Below, piece by piece: positions 8,149 through 16,436 of a stretch of 64,000 bases of DNA. The stretch comes from Spartobacteria bacterium UBA695. GTDB taxonomy: Bacteria > Verrucomicrobiota > Verrucomicrobiia > Chthoniobacterales > Chthoniobacteraceae. The position numbers and the translations under genes were made by a program. Below the pieces are notes generated by a model. The model did not search any database. It saw nothing but the letters and a program-made list of their open reading frames with translations, and was not told where the DNA came from. The stretch lies in the NCBI GenBank assembly GCA_002298145.1, contig DBMP01000023.1, positions 62,001 to 126,000 on the forward strand, in the 5' to 3' direction. Position 1 is the stretch's first letter. Each line of letters opens with the position of its first letter.

Positions 8149-9002
8149 TTTTGCGGGCCCGTGTTCGCCTCTTTCTTGAGTTCAAAGGTCTTGGCCACGC
8201 TCAGAAATTCGTAGAACCCGTGCAGCCGGGCAAAATAGTACCCCTCTTTCCCGTCCAGGAAGCCGCGCTGCCAGACGTAGACGTAGAGAAACCGGAGCCA
8301 TTCGCGGCACGGCAGGTGATGGGAGATCTGCTTAAGCCGCCGCCGCCAGCCGACGTTCCCCTTCTGCAAGTGGGCCTCGCTGGCGTGCAGGTAGCGGTCG
8401 AGCGCCACGCGGGATTCCCAGTTGGAATAGCGGTTGTGCTTTTCGACAAAGACATCGACCGAAGGGAAGGCGTAGTGGTCCATCTCGCTCTTGAGGAAGC
8501 CGGTCCCTCCCTGCACGACGACGTGCTCATGGACTTCGTTGTCGCCGCTCTGGGTATCGACGTTGGTGAGCTGTTCGTAGCGGCCCAGGCGGTGCTTGAA
8601 AAACCGGAGGTTCCAGTTCGGGTAATAGGCGTGCTTAAGCCAGCGCCCCATGAACATGAAGCGGCGGTTGATCCAGTAGCCCTCGAACGGCGGGTGCGGG
8701 TCGTGGGCGATGGCACACAGCTCGGCCTCGGCCCCTGGCGGCAGCACTTCGTCGGCGTCGAGGATGAAGACCCATTCGTGCTTGAAGGGGAGGTTCTCCA
8801 GCGCCCAGTTTTTCTTTTTGGGCCAGATGCCGTTGAACTGGAACTGCACGACCTTGGCCCCGAACTGTTCCGCGATTTCCCGGGAAGCGTCCGTGCTGGC
8901 GGAGTCGACCACAAAAATGTCGTCCGACCAGGCCACCGATTTCAAGCAACGGGGGAGATTTTTCGCCTCGTTTTTGATGGGGATAAGAATGCTGACAGAC
9001 AC
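8145..9002 (-). CDS. Family 2 glycosyltransferase (WaaE/KdtX-like)
   Basis: A 285-residue GT-A protein. It starts with SVSILIPIKNEAKNLPRCL, has DDIFVVDSASTD near residue 30 and FILDADEVLPPGAEAEL near residue 80, where Asp-Ala-Asp is the metal-binding DxD equivalent. A basic loop (GRWLKHAYYPNWNLRFFKH) follows, a pattern seen in LPS-core glucosyltransferases of the WaaE/KdtX type. No membrane segment. It is the first gene of the minus-strand operon, and its stop overlaps the ATG of the acyltransferase gene. Its promoter would lie within 9003-9135, where no convincing -35/-10 pair was recognised. Confidence 0.88.
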   Translation of the reverse strand: MSVSILIPIKNEAKNLPRCLKSVAWSDDIFVVDSASTDASREIAEQFGAKVVQFQFNGIWPKKKNWALENLPFKHEWVFILDADEVLPPGAEAELCAIAHDPHPPFEGYWINRRFMFMGRWLKHAYYPNWNLRFFKHRLGRYEQLTNVDTQSGDNEVHEHVVVQGGTGFLKSEMDHYAFPSVDVFVEKHNRYSNWESRVALDRYLHASEAHLQKGNVGWRRRLKQISHHLPCREWLRFLYVYVWQRGFLDGKEGYYFARLHGFYEFLSVAKTFELKKEANTGPQK

Positions 9003-9086
9003 AGGGGAAATCAGGGCGGGGATTTACCTGGAATTTGAAGGGAAGCGCCGGTTTCGTCAAGAAACGATATCCACCCCCGGGGAAAG

Positions 9087-9127
9087 CCCGCCGGGCATAT
9101 TCAATCATCCTGAAATGCCGGGGCGGG
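9087..9127 (-). terminator. Hairpin downstream of the esterase/SMP-30 gene
   Basis: CCCGCCGGGCAT at 9087-9098 pairs with ATGCCGGGGCGGG at 9115-9127 through 11 base pairs interrupted by a small bulge, around a 16-base loop. It lies just after the stop of the minus-strand gene ending at 9136, as a transcription terminator would. No clear U-tract follows, so it may instead be a 3'-stabilising stem. Confidence 0.4.
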
Positions 9128-9135
9128 TATCCGCT

Positions 9136-10869
9136 TTACAGAGGAACGCCCGTAAGCGTGACGGCGGGGGTGAACGCTCCGGCGGCATGGAGCTTTACCG
9201 GGCGCTTCCAGACTTTGCCGTCGCAGAAGGCGTAGAGGGTATTCAGCTCCGGCCCGCCCAGGCAGACGCCCATGGTGCGACGGCGGTCCGGCATGGGCAG
9301 GATAACTTGCGTGGGGCCGTCGTCCGCGCAAATCTGCACGCCGAAGCGCGTGGCGACGAGTAAGCGGTTTTCCTGGGCGTAACAGATGGATTGCGCTCCG
9401 GCGTCGTCCTCCCAATCCGGCACGTGCAGCCAGAAAAAGCGCTCTTGGTTGATAAGGGTGCCGTCCGGCTGAACCTGGCAACTAAAAACCCACTTGGAAC
9501 GGCCGTCGCCAATGGAGAGCAGCCATTGATCGGGCCGCAGCGCCAGCCCGGATGCGCCTTTGATCTCCGGCGCGGGGATGGCGGTTTTCTGGCCGTCTTT
9601 GAGGTACCAGAGGGTGCTCCCCTCCTCGGCGGAGGCGCCGGGGGCAGGGGCAGAGATGTAGATGCCGCCAGAGGGAAGGGCGAGGCCATAGGCGCCTTTG
9701 ATTCCGCTGGCGAATGGGGCCGCCTTCCCCTCGGCGTTGTACACCAGCACTTCGCCGGTGATCTCGGAGACGGTGTAAAGTTCGTCTTTCGGGCCGATGA
9801 AGAGGCTGGAGGCGTGGGCGGCATCGGAGGCGAATACGGAGAGGCTCCCATCAAGCCCGATCCGGCCAATTCGGTTCGTCTTGACGTCGACAAAGAAAAT
9901 TTCGCCCTTGGAATTGCACGCGGGGCCGCGCGGAGCTTGGAAATCCCCCGGCACCGGTTCCCACGGGGCGTTGTCCACGACCACGTCGCGCACCCGCGGA
10001 GCGCCTGTCCCGGGCCTGACCGGCTGGGGCCAGCCTTTCCAGATGAAGCGCATGGCATCGCTAAAATGGTCGATCCACCCGGCGCAGTGGGGCCCCTCGA
10101 TGACGTGGAACTCGTAGTCGTAACCGGAAAACTTCAGCGCCTTGTCCATTTCCTGGTCGATGAGGAACCAGTCGCCCGCGCAGTTTTCCATGTCGTGGGT
10201 GGCCGTGGTGAGGTAGGCGCGTACGGGCTGGGGCTCGAATTTGCGAACCAGCGTGGGGAGTTCATGCCCGCCCCGGAAGGCCACGAAGCTGCCGCTGTTG
10301 GCATAGACGCGCCGGAACAGGTCCGGGCGCTCCCACGCGGCATTGAACGCGGAGATGCCGCCGCTGCTCGCCCCAGCGATGGCGCGGTCGTTGGGATCGG
10401 CGGAGAGCTTCACAGCGCACGATTGGGCGACGAAGGGTAGAATTTCGTCGTTGATGAAGCGGGCGAAGCGGTCCCCTACTCCATCGTATTCAAAGCAGCG
10501 GTTGCGCCGTTCGAACTGGCCCGCGACGGGAGCTTTCAGGACGCCGGGGTTCACAAACACGCCGATGAACACGGGGATTTCACCCGCAGCGATCATTTTT
10601 TCCAGGAGCGGTTTCTCTTCGGCGTTATAGCCGTCCTGCCGAACGTAGACGCACGCGGGCTTGGAGCCGTCATACTGGGCGGGAATGAAAACGGTGACTT
10701 CCCGCGTGGTACCGGGGAAGATCGTGCTTTCGGCGAAGGTGAATTCCTTGATCACGCCCTCTGATGCGACGGCAGGGTTGGGCTGGGCGGTTGGGTTTTG
10801 TGAAAAAGCTGTCATAGCGGAAAAAAGAAATAATCCAGTCCATCGGAACAAACCGGGAGGAGGAGTCAT
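9136..10869 (-). CDS. Secreted esterase (Fes/esterase D-like) fused to SMP-30/gluconolactonase beta-propeller
   Basis: The start is placed at the ATG at 10869 because it gives a good signal peptide (basic Arg, then WTGLFLFSAMTAFSQ); the longer frame from a TTG at 10905 weakens it. Residues ~40-310 form an alpha/beta-hydrolase esterase domain with the nucleophile elbow AGASSGGISAF and a C-terminal His in GPHCAGWIDHF. Residues ~330-577 form an SMP-30/gluconolactonase propeller (GPACNSKGEIFFVDVKTNRI; GPKDELYTVSEITG). The protein is probably periplasmic or secreted, hydrolysing ester- or lactone-type carbohydrate derivatives. The two-domain arrangement suggests sequential action, but no substrate is evident. 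It is monocistronic and diverges from the gene at 11220. Confidence 0.85.
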   Translation of the reverse strand: MTPPPGLFRWTGLFLFSAMTAFSQNPTAQPNPAVASEGVIKEFTFAESTIFPGTTREVTVFIPAQYDGSKPACVYVRQDGYNAEEKPLLEKMIAAGEIPVFIGVFVNPGVLKAPVAGQFERRNRCFEYDGVGDRFARFINDEILPFVAQSCAVKLSADPNDRAIAGASSGGISAFNAAWERPDLFRRVYANSGSFVAFRGGHELPTLVRKFEPQPVRAYLTTATHDMENCAGDWFLIDQEMDKALKFSGYDYEFHVIEGPHCAGWIDHFSDAMRFIWKGWPQPVRPGTGAPRVRDVVVDNAPWEPVPGDFQAPRGPACNSKGEIFFVDVKTNRIGRIGLDGSLSVFASDAAHASSLFIGPKDELYTVSEITGEVLVYNAEGKAAPFASGIKGAYGLALPSGGIYISAPAPGASAEEGSTLWYLKDGQKTAIPAPEIKGASGLALRPDQWLLSIGDGRSKWVFSCQVQPDGTLINQERFFWLHVPDWEDDAGAQSICYAQENRLLVATRFGVQICADDGPTQVILPMPDRRRTMGVCLGGPELNTLYAFCDGKVWKRPVKLHAAGAFTPAVTLTGVPL

Positions 10870-11219
10870 ATCTTTTAGGAAAGCTTGAATGGGACCCGAG
10901 CTCAACTCCGAAATATCCTCTGTTCAAATCCCTCCACCGCAACGGGCAGAAGGCAGCAGGCTGATCGAAACACAACACGGGTGACGCGGCTCGCGCGCGG
11001 GGATTTCCCCCTTGGGAGCGCCCTCAAGCACCTCCAATGGCATAGAAGCTGCTCAAGCCCCGCCCCGCACATCAGACAAACTGGGTGATTTTGCGGCGGC
11101 GATCCGCGCCTTCAGCGTGCCCGCTTCCGCTGAGATATTTAGCAGACCTTCGCGCGCGAACGGCAAACCGACCAACGGGCCTTCGGCGCAAAACCAGGCC
11201 ATCCCATGTTTTGTCCTCT
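10870..11219. other. Divergent intergenic region (350 bp)
   Basis: It separates the divergent esterase/SMP-30 gene and the KIRTDFVTNSSS gene, so it must hold promoters for both. I find no convincing sigma70-type -35/-10 pair and no open frame that looks coding. The only recognisable element is a tRNA-3'-end-like segment at 10921-10943, listed separately. The sequence just before the ATG at 11220 (TTTTGTCCTCT) has no Shine-Dalgarno match. Confidence 0.6.
10921..10943 (+). other. tRNA 3'-end-like fragment
   Basis: The segment GTTCAAATCCCTCCACCGCA inside 10921-10943 has the T-loop consensus (GTTCAAATCC) followed by a 3' T-stem half and acceptor-like strand ending in the style of a bacterial tRNA, preceding CGG rather than CCA. 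The matching 5' T-stem half (expected GAGGG) is absent; the bases before it are CCTCT. No anticodon arm or 5' acceptor half is found nearby, so this is not a functional tRNA. It could be a leftover attachment-site core from an element that integrated in a tRNA gene, or chance. Confidence 0.35.
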
Positions 11220-11741
11220 ATGAAAATTCGCACCGATTTCGTTACCAACAGCAGTTCCGTCAGCTACGTCATCACCATGAGCCCCGACATGGCGGAATTC
11301 TCTTACAAAATGACCCACATCCGGGAGGGCCACGCCTCCCCGGGCAACAAACGGGAACGGATCTACGGCGTGCTAAGCCAGGACCTCAAGGAGCATGGGG
11401 AGAAAATCACCGTGGGGGAAAACGATCTCTATCGGAAGGTCTACGATTTCTCCAAAAAGCCCGACACGCTCTACGACCAGTCGTTTCCCCAGCCGGTCGA
11501 AAGCGTTGACTTCGCGGCGCTCAGCGACAAGGAGCTGTGGGCCTATATTTACGGCGAGTACTTCGTCAATGGGCGGCTGGCGTCGGAATTCAAGGGGTTC
11601 GGGTCGATGCAGGTACCGCGCGACAAAGTGCGCCTGGCCGAGAAATTCTGCCAGCGCGTGAAGTGCGACGATTGCGAGCGGCTCAATACGCCGGAGTGCC
11701 ATAACACGCTGAAGAAAAACTCCGAGGCCTCCGGCAAATGA
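11220..11741 (+). CDS. KIRTDFVTNSSS-motif protein, possible radical SAM partner
   Basis: The start at the ATG at 11220 gives 173 residues beginning MKIRTDFVTNSSSVSYV. I recall nearly identical N-termini (KIRTDFVTNSSSSSF) on many otherwise unrelated hypothetical proteins of diverse bacteria; I know of no established function for this motif. The middle is charged and unremarkable. The C-terminus carries a Cys cluster, C144-x4-C149-x2-C152-x7-C160 followed by His161, which could bind a metal. No signal peptide or membrane segment. The stop overlaps the ATG of the radical SAM gene (ATGA), so the two proteins are probably made together and may be enzyme and substrate or partner. The longer frame from 11085 is rejected because it would bury the conserved N-terminus. 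Confidence 0.72.
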   Translation: MKIRTDFVTNSSSVSYVITMSPDMAEFSYKMTHIREGHASPGNKRERIYGVLSQDLKEHGEKITVGENDLYRKVYDFSKKPDTLYDQSFPQPVESVDFAALSDKELWAYIYGEYFVNGRLASEFKGFGSMQVPRDKVRLAEKFCQRVKCDDCERLNTPECHNTLKKNSEASGK

Positions 11742-12769
11742 TCATCCGCCGCCACGGCCCGGGCTACAACTTCTGGGGCGACACGGAAACCGGACTCACG
11801 CTTCACTGGGGCGCGACGCTCGACGAGAACCCCGAGCGCGCCCCCTGGCCCGAGCTGGCCGATATTTCTATCAGCAACCAGTGCTCCAAAGGGTGCGCCT
11901 TCTGCTACCGGGAGAGCGTCCCCGGCGGCGCGTTCATGAGCGCCGAGGAGTACGCCTACGTCATTGAGTGCCTGCGCAGCGAGCGCTGGGGCAGCGTCTT
12001 CCAGGTGGCCCTCGGCGGCGGCGAACCGCTGGAGCATCCCGAGTTCTTCAAGATCCTGGACGAAACCCAAAAGCGGAACATCGTGGCGAACTTCACCACC
12101 AACGGCCTTCTCATCGACCCGTCCGTGGCCCGCCGCCTGCGGGGGCGGATCGGAGCCGTGGCGCTCTCGGTGCGCTCCATCGCGGAGATCCCGGTCGATA
12201 AAATCGCCTTCCTCGCCGAGGCGGGGGTGACGGTTAATCTCCACTTCATCCTGGACAGCGAATCGATCCTCGAAGCCATTGAGCTGCTCGACGGCAAGGC
12301 GAATGCGCTCCTCAAAGGGCTCCACGCGGTGATCTTCCTGACCTACAAGCCAAAGGGCCGGGCGAACCCCGCGAAGTGCCTGGAGCTGGGCGGCGCTTTG
12401 GAGTGGTTCCTGGCCAAGGTGAACGCCAACCAGTGCGCCACGCGCATCGGCTTCGACGCCTGCTTCGTGCCGCTCCTGATGCACGGCACGGAGGTCAACG
12501 TCGATACCATCGACTCGTGCGAATGCGGCTTTTTCTCGATCTACATCGACGAAGCGCTCAACGTGAAGCCGTGCTCGTTCGCCAACACGGAGGAGTTCAC
12601 CTTTAACCTCGCCAGCCACTCCATGGAGTCCATTTGGGAGGAGCGTTTCGCCCCCTACCGCGCCGCCATGAGCGCCGATGAATGCGCCGCGGACTGCCGC
12701 AATAAAGCCCATTGCCGGGGCCGCTGCCACTACTACGATTCGCTCGCGTTTTGCCACGTATCGGCGTAA
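11738..12769 (+). CDS. Radical SAM protein with SPASM-like C-terminal Cys cluster
   Basis: A 343-residue protein. The 4Fe-4S/SAM motif is C49-x3-C53-x2-C56 (NQCSKGCAFCYRES), followed by the glycine-rich SAM-binding ALGGGEPLEHPEF. The C-terminal third has further Cys residues (SCECGFFSIYIDE, KPCSFAN, then CAADCRNKAHCRGRCHYYD), as in SPASM or twitch domains that hold auxiliary clusters. SPASM enzymes commonly modify peptides or protein side chains (sactionine, quinohemoprotein, anaerobic sulfatase maturation). It is coupled to the upstream KIRTDFVTNSSS gene by a 4-base overlap and sits 3 bases before the sensor kinase. The nearby small protein is the obvious candidate substrate, but this is inference. 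Confidence 0.88.
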   Translation: MIIRRHGPGYNFWGDTETGLTLHWGATLDENPERAPWPELADISISNQCSKGCAFCYRESVPGGAFMSAEEYAYVIECLRSERWGSVFQVALGGGEPLEHPEFFKILDETQKRNIVANFTTNGLLIDPSVARRLRGRIGAVALSVRSIAEIPVDKIAFLAEAGVTVNLHFILDSESILEAIELLDGKANALLKGLHAVIFLTYKPKGRANPAKCLELGGALEWFLAKVNANQCATRIGFDACFVPLLMHGTEVNVDTIDSCECGFFSIYIDEALNVKPCSFANTEEFTFNLASHSMESIWEERFAPYRAAMSADECAADCRNKAHCRGRCHYYDSLAFCHVSA

Positions 12770-12772
12770 AGG

Positions 12773-15700
12773 GTGTGCGTGCGCAAGCCGCCGTTCCCCC
12801 TCATTCTATTCCTGCTCTGCCTCCTCCCGGTCGGCCTTCTGCTGGGCGCGAACGAGAATATGCTCGCGGATTACGGCATCCGCCAGTGGCGCGGCGAGGA
12901 TGGCCTGGGCGAGGATATCGTTAACGGGGTCGAGCAGTCGATTGACGGCTACGTCTGGTGCGTCACGCAGAACCAGATCATGAAGTTCGACGGCCAGCGG
13001 TTCACGCGGATCGACCCCGCGCTGCCGCGCCAGGCCACCTGGCTGGGCGTCACGGCCGACCATCGCGGAGCCCTCTGGTTCTACGGCGAGGGCGGGGTGA
13101 TGAAATACGACGGCCACGGATGGACCGCCTTCCTCGGCGGGAAGGAAAAGATCGAGAATCTGGAGGAAGACCCCAAGGGAACCGTCTGGGCCTCGGGTGA
13201 ACACGGGCTCTACCGCCTTGAGGGGACGCAGACCGCCCCCTTCCCCTGTACGGTGGAGGGAATGCACTACGCCATTCGGGAAATGGACGCGGGCCCGGAC
13301 GGGCAGATTGTCGTGATCGCCAAGCGCGACGACCGGAGTACGCGCCTGCTGCGCTTTCATAACGGCGTCTATACGCCCGAGGACTTTCCGCCGGAATACG
13401 CCGAGGAGGAGCTGCTCAAGGTCCACCTGGGCCCCTCGGGGACGCTCTGGGTGGTGAACGCGCGCCGTCTCCTTTGCCGCACGGCCACCGGGTGGAAGGA
13501 GATCCCCTTCCCCGACGGCCAGCTCGACTGGCACGGCATCCAGACCGTTCAGGAGCGCGAGGGCGGCGAGCTCTGGGTGGGGACGTTGCGGGGGCTCTTC
13601 CGGTGGCGCGGCGAGAAATGGAGCGAACTGACCACGCGCGACGGCTTTTTCCCCTTCTCGGTACGCTGCTTCAAGGAAGACCGCGAGGGCGGGCTCTGGA
13701 TCGCGGGCACCGGCGGGCTCATGCGGCTGACGCCCAAGGCGGTGCAGGTGTTTTCCTCGGGCCTGGGGCTGGAGAAAGAGGCCTTTATCTCGGTGCTCGT
13801 CTCGGGATCGCAATGGTGGGTGGGCATCCCGGGAATGAAGCCCCTGGTGGGCGCGCTCGGGGCCCTCGCGCCCGCCGGAATCGATGTCTACCCGGCCGAC
13901 ACCACGGCCTCGGCGCTACTGGAGTCCCGGGACGGAGCGATCTGGATCGGCACGCATTCGCACAACCTCTGGCGCTGGAAAAACGGGAAGGTGGACTTGA
14001 TTTTGCCGCCGAAGGGTGTGGATATCCCGGCCATTACCACGCTGGCGCAGGATCACGCCGGACGGATCTGGGTGGGCACGCTCGGCGGGCTCTCCCGGGT
14101 GACGGACGCCGGGCTGGTACCCGCCGACGTCGGCAACTGGGCCTCGAAGGATACGGTGAACGTCATTTACAAGGACGACGACGGGACGCTCTGGGTAGGC
14201 TACCAGACGCTCGGCCTCCTGAAGCTGCTGCGCGACGGCTCGGCGGTCTGGTTCCAGAAAGGCGAAGGGCTGCCGGACAATTCCGTGCGGGCCATTTACC
14301 GCGACAAATCGGGCGCGCTCTGGGTGGGGACTTCTGCCGGGCTGATGCGCTGGGTGAAGAACCGGATGAGCGTTTTCACCGTGGCCCAGGGGCTGACGGA
14401 TGACGCGATCCGGCAAATTACTGAGGATGATTTCGGCTACCTTTGGCTGGGCACTCGCTCGGGGTTGATGCGCATCTATCTCTCGGAATTCCCGGAGGTG
14501 GACGGCGGAGCCAAGACGACCCTGGCCGTTCACTATTTCGGCCGGGGCGACGGCATGAAAAGCGAGGAATGCACGGGCACGAAGCCGGTGAAAACCCCGG
14601 ACGGGCGGCTTTGGTTCCCAACCATGGACGGGCTCGTCATGGCCGACCCGAAGGCGCTCCCCAAGACGGCGGAGACCCCGCTCGTTTATTTGGAGGAGGT
14701 GCGCATCGCGGAGGCCACCGCCTGGAGCGCCGGGCTGACCGGGAGCGCCAGGACGCATCTGGCGCTTTTCCCCAAGCAGGCCCGGCAAATCGAGTTCCGC
14801 TTTACGTCGCCGGAATATTTCGCCCCCGAGCGAGTCCGGTTCAAGTACCGGATTGAGGGGCTGGATGCCGACTGGTCGATCCCGGATACGCGGCGCAGCG
14901 CCTCCTATGCGGAGATCCCGCCGGGCAACTACCGCTTCCGCGTTGCCGCGTGCGGCCGCGACGGCGTCTGGAGCTCTGCGGATAGCTCTCTCGCTTTCAC
15001 CATTCCCCCGCTCTTCTGGCAGACCATGGGCTTCCGGGCGGGCGCGGTCGCGCTGGGCTTCTCAGGGATCGTGGTGCTGCTGGTCTGGCGGGAGCGCCTC
15101 AAAGCCCGCCGCAAGCTGCGGGAGCTGGAGCACGAACAAATGCTCGAACGCGAACGGGCCCGCATCGCGCGGGACATCCACGACGAAGTGGGGGCGGGCT
15201 TGACGGAGGTGGCGCTCTTAAGCGAACTGGCCCAGGCCGACCTGAACGAAGGCCGCAAATACCTCGATGACATTTTCCAGACCGCGCGCGATCTGACCCG
15301 CTCGCTGGACGAAATCGTCTGGTCGATCAACCCGGCCAACGATACGCTGGAAAAGCTGATCTCCTACCTGGTGGAGTTCGCCCGCGACTTCCTGGGAAGC
15401 GCCTCGCTCCCCTGCCGCCTGGAAGTGCCCACGATGCTGCCGCCCGTCACCGTGGCCTCCACTGTGCGCCACCAGGTCTGCCTGGCGGTCAAAGAGACCC
15501 TCAACAACATCGTCAAGCACGCCGAGGCGAGCGAAGTGCGCATGGAGATCCGCTGGGAGGCCTCCTGGCTGCACATCCGCATCCGGGACAACGGTCGGGG
15601 ATTCGCGCAAGAGGCGCTTGCGGACCCCGCCTCCACGCGCGACGGTCTGGAGAACCTCCGGACCCGGATGCGCGAAATCGGCGGCTGCTGCGAGCAGGAA

Positions 15701-15784
15701 AGTGCCGTGGGCCAAGGGACCGCAACCCTCTTGTCGGTAGAACTACCGACTGCCACCAAGCCGGGCCCGGGTCAATATGCCTAA
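12773..15784 (+). CDS. Hybrid-sensor-like histidine kinase: Reg_prop propeller, Y_Y_Y, TM, HisKA_3, HATPase
   Basis: A 1003-residue membrane sensor. A GTG start yields a signal/anchor (PLILFLLCLLPVGLLLGA). About 650 residues of repeated LWVGT/GLWIAG-type blades form two-component-regulator propellers, followed by a Y_Y_Y domain (~residues 670-740, RFKYRIEGLDADW), one membrane helix near residues 752-772, and a NarL-type kinase: phospho-acceptor His803 in IARDIHDEVGAG and ATP-binding DNGRGF at Asp939. There is no receiver domain, so it is a classical kinase acting on the regulator encoded next. Such propeller sensors in Bacteroidetes and Verrucomicrobia often sense glycans. A downstream rhamnosidase fits that, but the ligand is unknown. 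Confidence 0.93.
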   Translation: MCVRKPPFPLILFLLCLLPVGLLLGANENMLADYGIRQWRGEDGLGEDIVNGVEQSIDGYVWCVTQNQIMKFDGQRFTRIDPALPRQATWLGVTADHRGALWFYGEGGVMKYDGHGWTAFLGGKEKIENLEEDPKGTVWASGEHGLYRLEGTQTAPFPCTVEGMHYAIREMDAGPDGQIVVIAKRDDRSTRLLRFHNGVYTPEDFPPEYAEEELLKVHLGPSGTLWVVNARRLLCRTATGWKEIPFPDGQLDWHGIQTVQEREGGELWVGTLRGLFRWRGEKWSELTTRDGFFPFSVRCFKEDREGGLWIAGTGGLMRLTPKAVQVFSSGLGLEKEAFISVLVSGSQWWVGIPGMKPLVGALGALAPAGIDVYPADTTASALLESRDGAIWIGTHSHNLWRWKNGKVDLILPPKGVDIPAITTLAQDHAGRIWVGTLGGLSRVTDAGLVPADVGNWASKDTVNVIYKDDDGTLWVGYQTLGLLKLLRDGSAVWFQKGEGLPDNSVRAIYRDKSGALWVGTSAGLMRWVKNRMSVFTVAQGLTDDAIRQITEDDFGYLWLGTRSGLMRIYLSEFPEVDGGAKTTLAVHYFGRGDGMKSEECTGTKPVKTPDGRLWFPTMDGLVMADPKALPKTAETPLVYLEEVRIAEATAWSAGLTGSARTHLALFPKQARQIEFRFTSPEYFAPERVRFKYRIEGLDADWSIPDTRRSASYAEIPPGNYRFRVAACGRDGVWSSADSSLAFTIPPLFWQTMGFRAGAVALGFSGIVVLLVWRERLKARRKLRELEHEQMLERERARIARDIHDEVGAGLTEVALLSELAQADLNEGRKYLDDIFQTARDLTRSLDEIVWSINPANDTLEKLISYLVEFARDFLGSASLPCRLEVPTMLPPVTVASTVRHQVCLAVKETLNNIVKHAEASEVRMEIRWEASWLHIRIRDNGRGFAQEALADPASTRDGLENLRTRMREIGGCCEQESAVGQGTATLLSVELPTATKPGPGQYA
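15733..15750. promoter_or_regulatory. 18-bp palindrome, copy 1 (GTCGGTA-N4-TACCGAC)
   Basis: GTCGGTAGAACTACCGAC is a perfect 7-bp inverted repeat around a 4-base spacer. It lies inside the last codons of the kinase gene and ends 26 bases before the regulator's ATG. The sister copy at 16437 differs by a single base, in the spacer. The spacing and length fit an operator for a dimeric NarL/FixJ-type regulator; the gene between the two copies encodes such a protein. A stem-loop RNA role is possible but the stems are short. Confidence 0.6.
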
Positions 15785-16430
15785 AGCTTCATCTGCCATG
15801 TCCATCACCGTCGCCATCGTCGAGGACGATCCCCGAATTCGAAAAACCCTCGCCACCATCCTTGCCAGCGATCCAGAATGCCTCTGCACAGGCGAATACG
15901 GTTCCGCCGAAGAGGCGCTCGCGGCCATGGAGACGGCCACGCCCGACGTGGTCATCATGGACATCAACCTCCCGGGCATCAACGGCGTGGAATGCGTGCG
16001 CCGCCTCTCCAAGCTCGACCCGCACTCGCACATTCTGATGCTGACGGTCTTCAACGACACGGAGACCATTTTCGACGCCCTGCGGGCCGGGGCCGTGGGC
16101 TATCTTACCAAGCCGGTGCGGGCCGCGCAGCTCCTGGCGGCGGTGCGCGACGTGATCGGCGGCGGGGCCCCCATGACCAGCAGCATCGCGCGGCTTGTCG
16201 TGCAGTCGTTTCAGAAACCCCAGGCCCCCCAAACGGAGGACGAAGGCCTTTCGCCCCGGGAGCGCGAAGTGCTCGACCTGCTGGCCAAGGGGTACCTTTA
16301 CAAAGAGATCGCCGACATGATGCAGGTGAGCTACTCGACCGTGCGCACCCACATTGAGCGGATTTACTGCAAGCTTCACGTGCAATCGCGCTCCCAGGCG
16401 GTGGCGCGCTACTTTGGCCGGGAAAATTGA
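15777..16430 (+). CDS. NarL/FixJ-family response regulator
   Basis: A 217-residue protein: receiver domain with acidic pocket (VAIVEDDPRIRKT), phospho-acceptor Asp62 in VVIMDINLPGING, Thr in MLTVFNDTE and Lys in YLTKPV, then a LuxR-type HTH (LSPREREVLDLLAKGYLYKE ... STVRTHIERIYCKL). The ATG at 15777 overlaps the kinase stop, implying coupling; the internal ATG at 15798 (MSITVAIVEDD) would put the Asp at position 55 and matches usual family N-termini, so it may be the real start. It is the cognate partner of the propeller kinase. Palindromes on both sides of the gene suggest autoregulation. Confidence 0.93.
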   Translation: MPKASSAMSITVAIVEDDPRIRKTLATILASDPECLCTGEYGSAEEALAAMETATPDVVIMDINLPGINGVECVRRLSKLDPHSHILMLTVFNDTETIFDALRAGAVGYLTKPVRAAQLLAAVRDVIGGGAPMTSSIARLVVQSFQKPQAPQTEDEGLSPREREVLDLLAKGYLYKEIADMMQVSYSTVRTHIERIYCKLHVQSRSQAVARYFGREN

Positions 16431-16436
16431 CGCCGT

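Noticed and set aside
7135..8214. 359-codon plus frame opposite the acyltransferase gene
   Set aside because: Low-complexity, charged shadow of GC-skewed antisense sequence; the acyltransferase on the minus strand has unmistakable family motifs.
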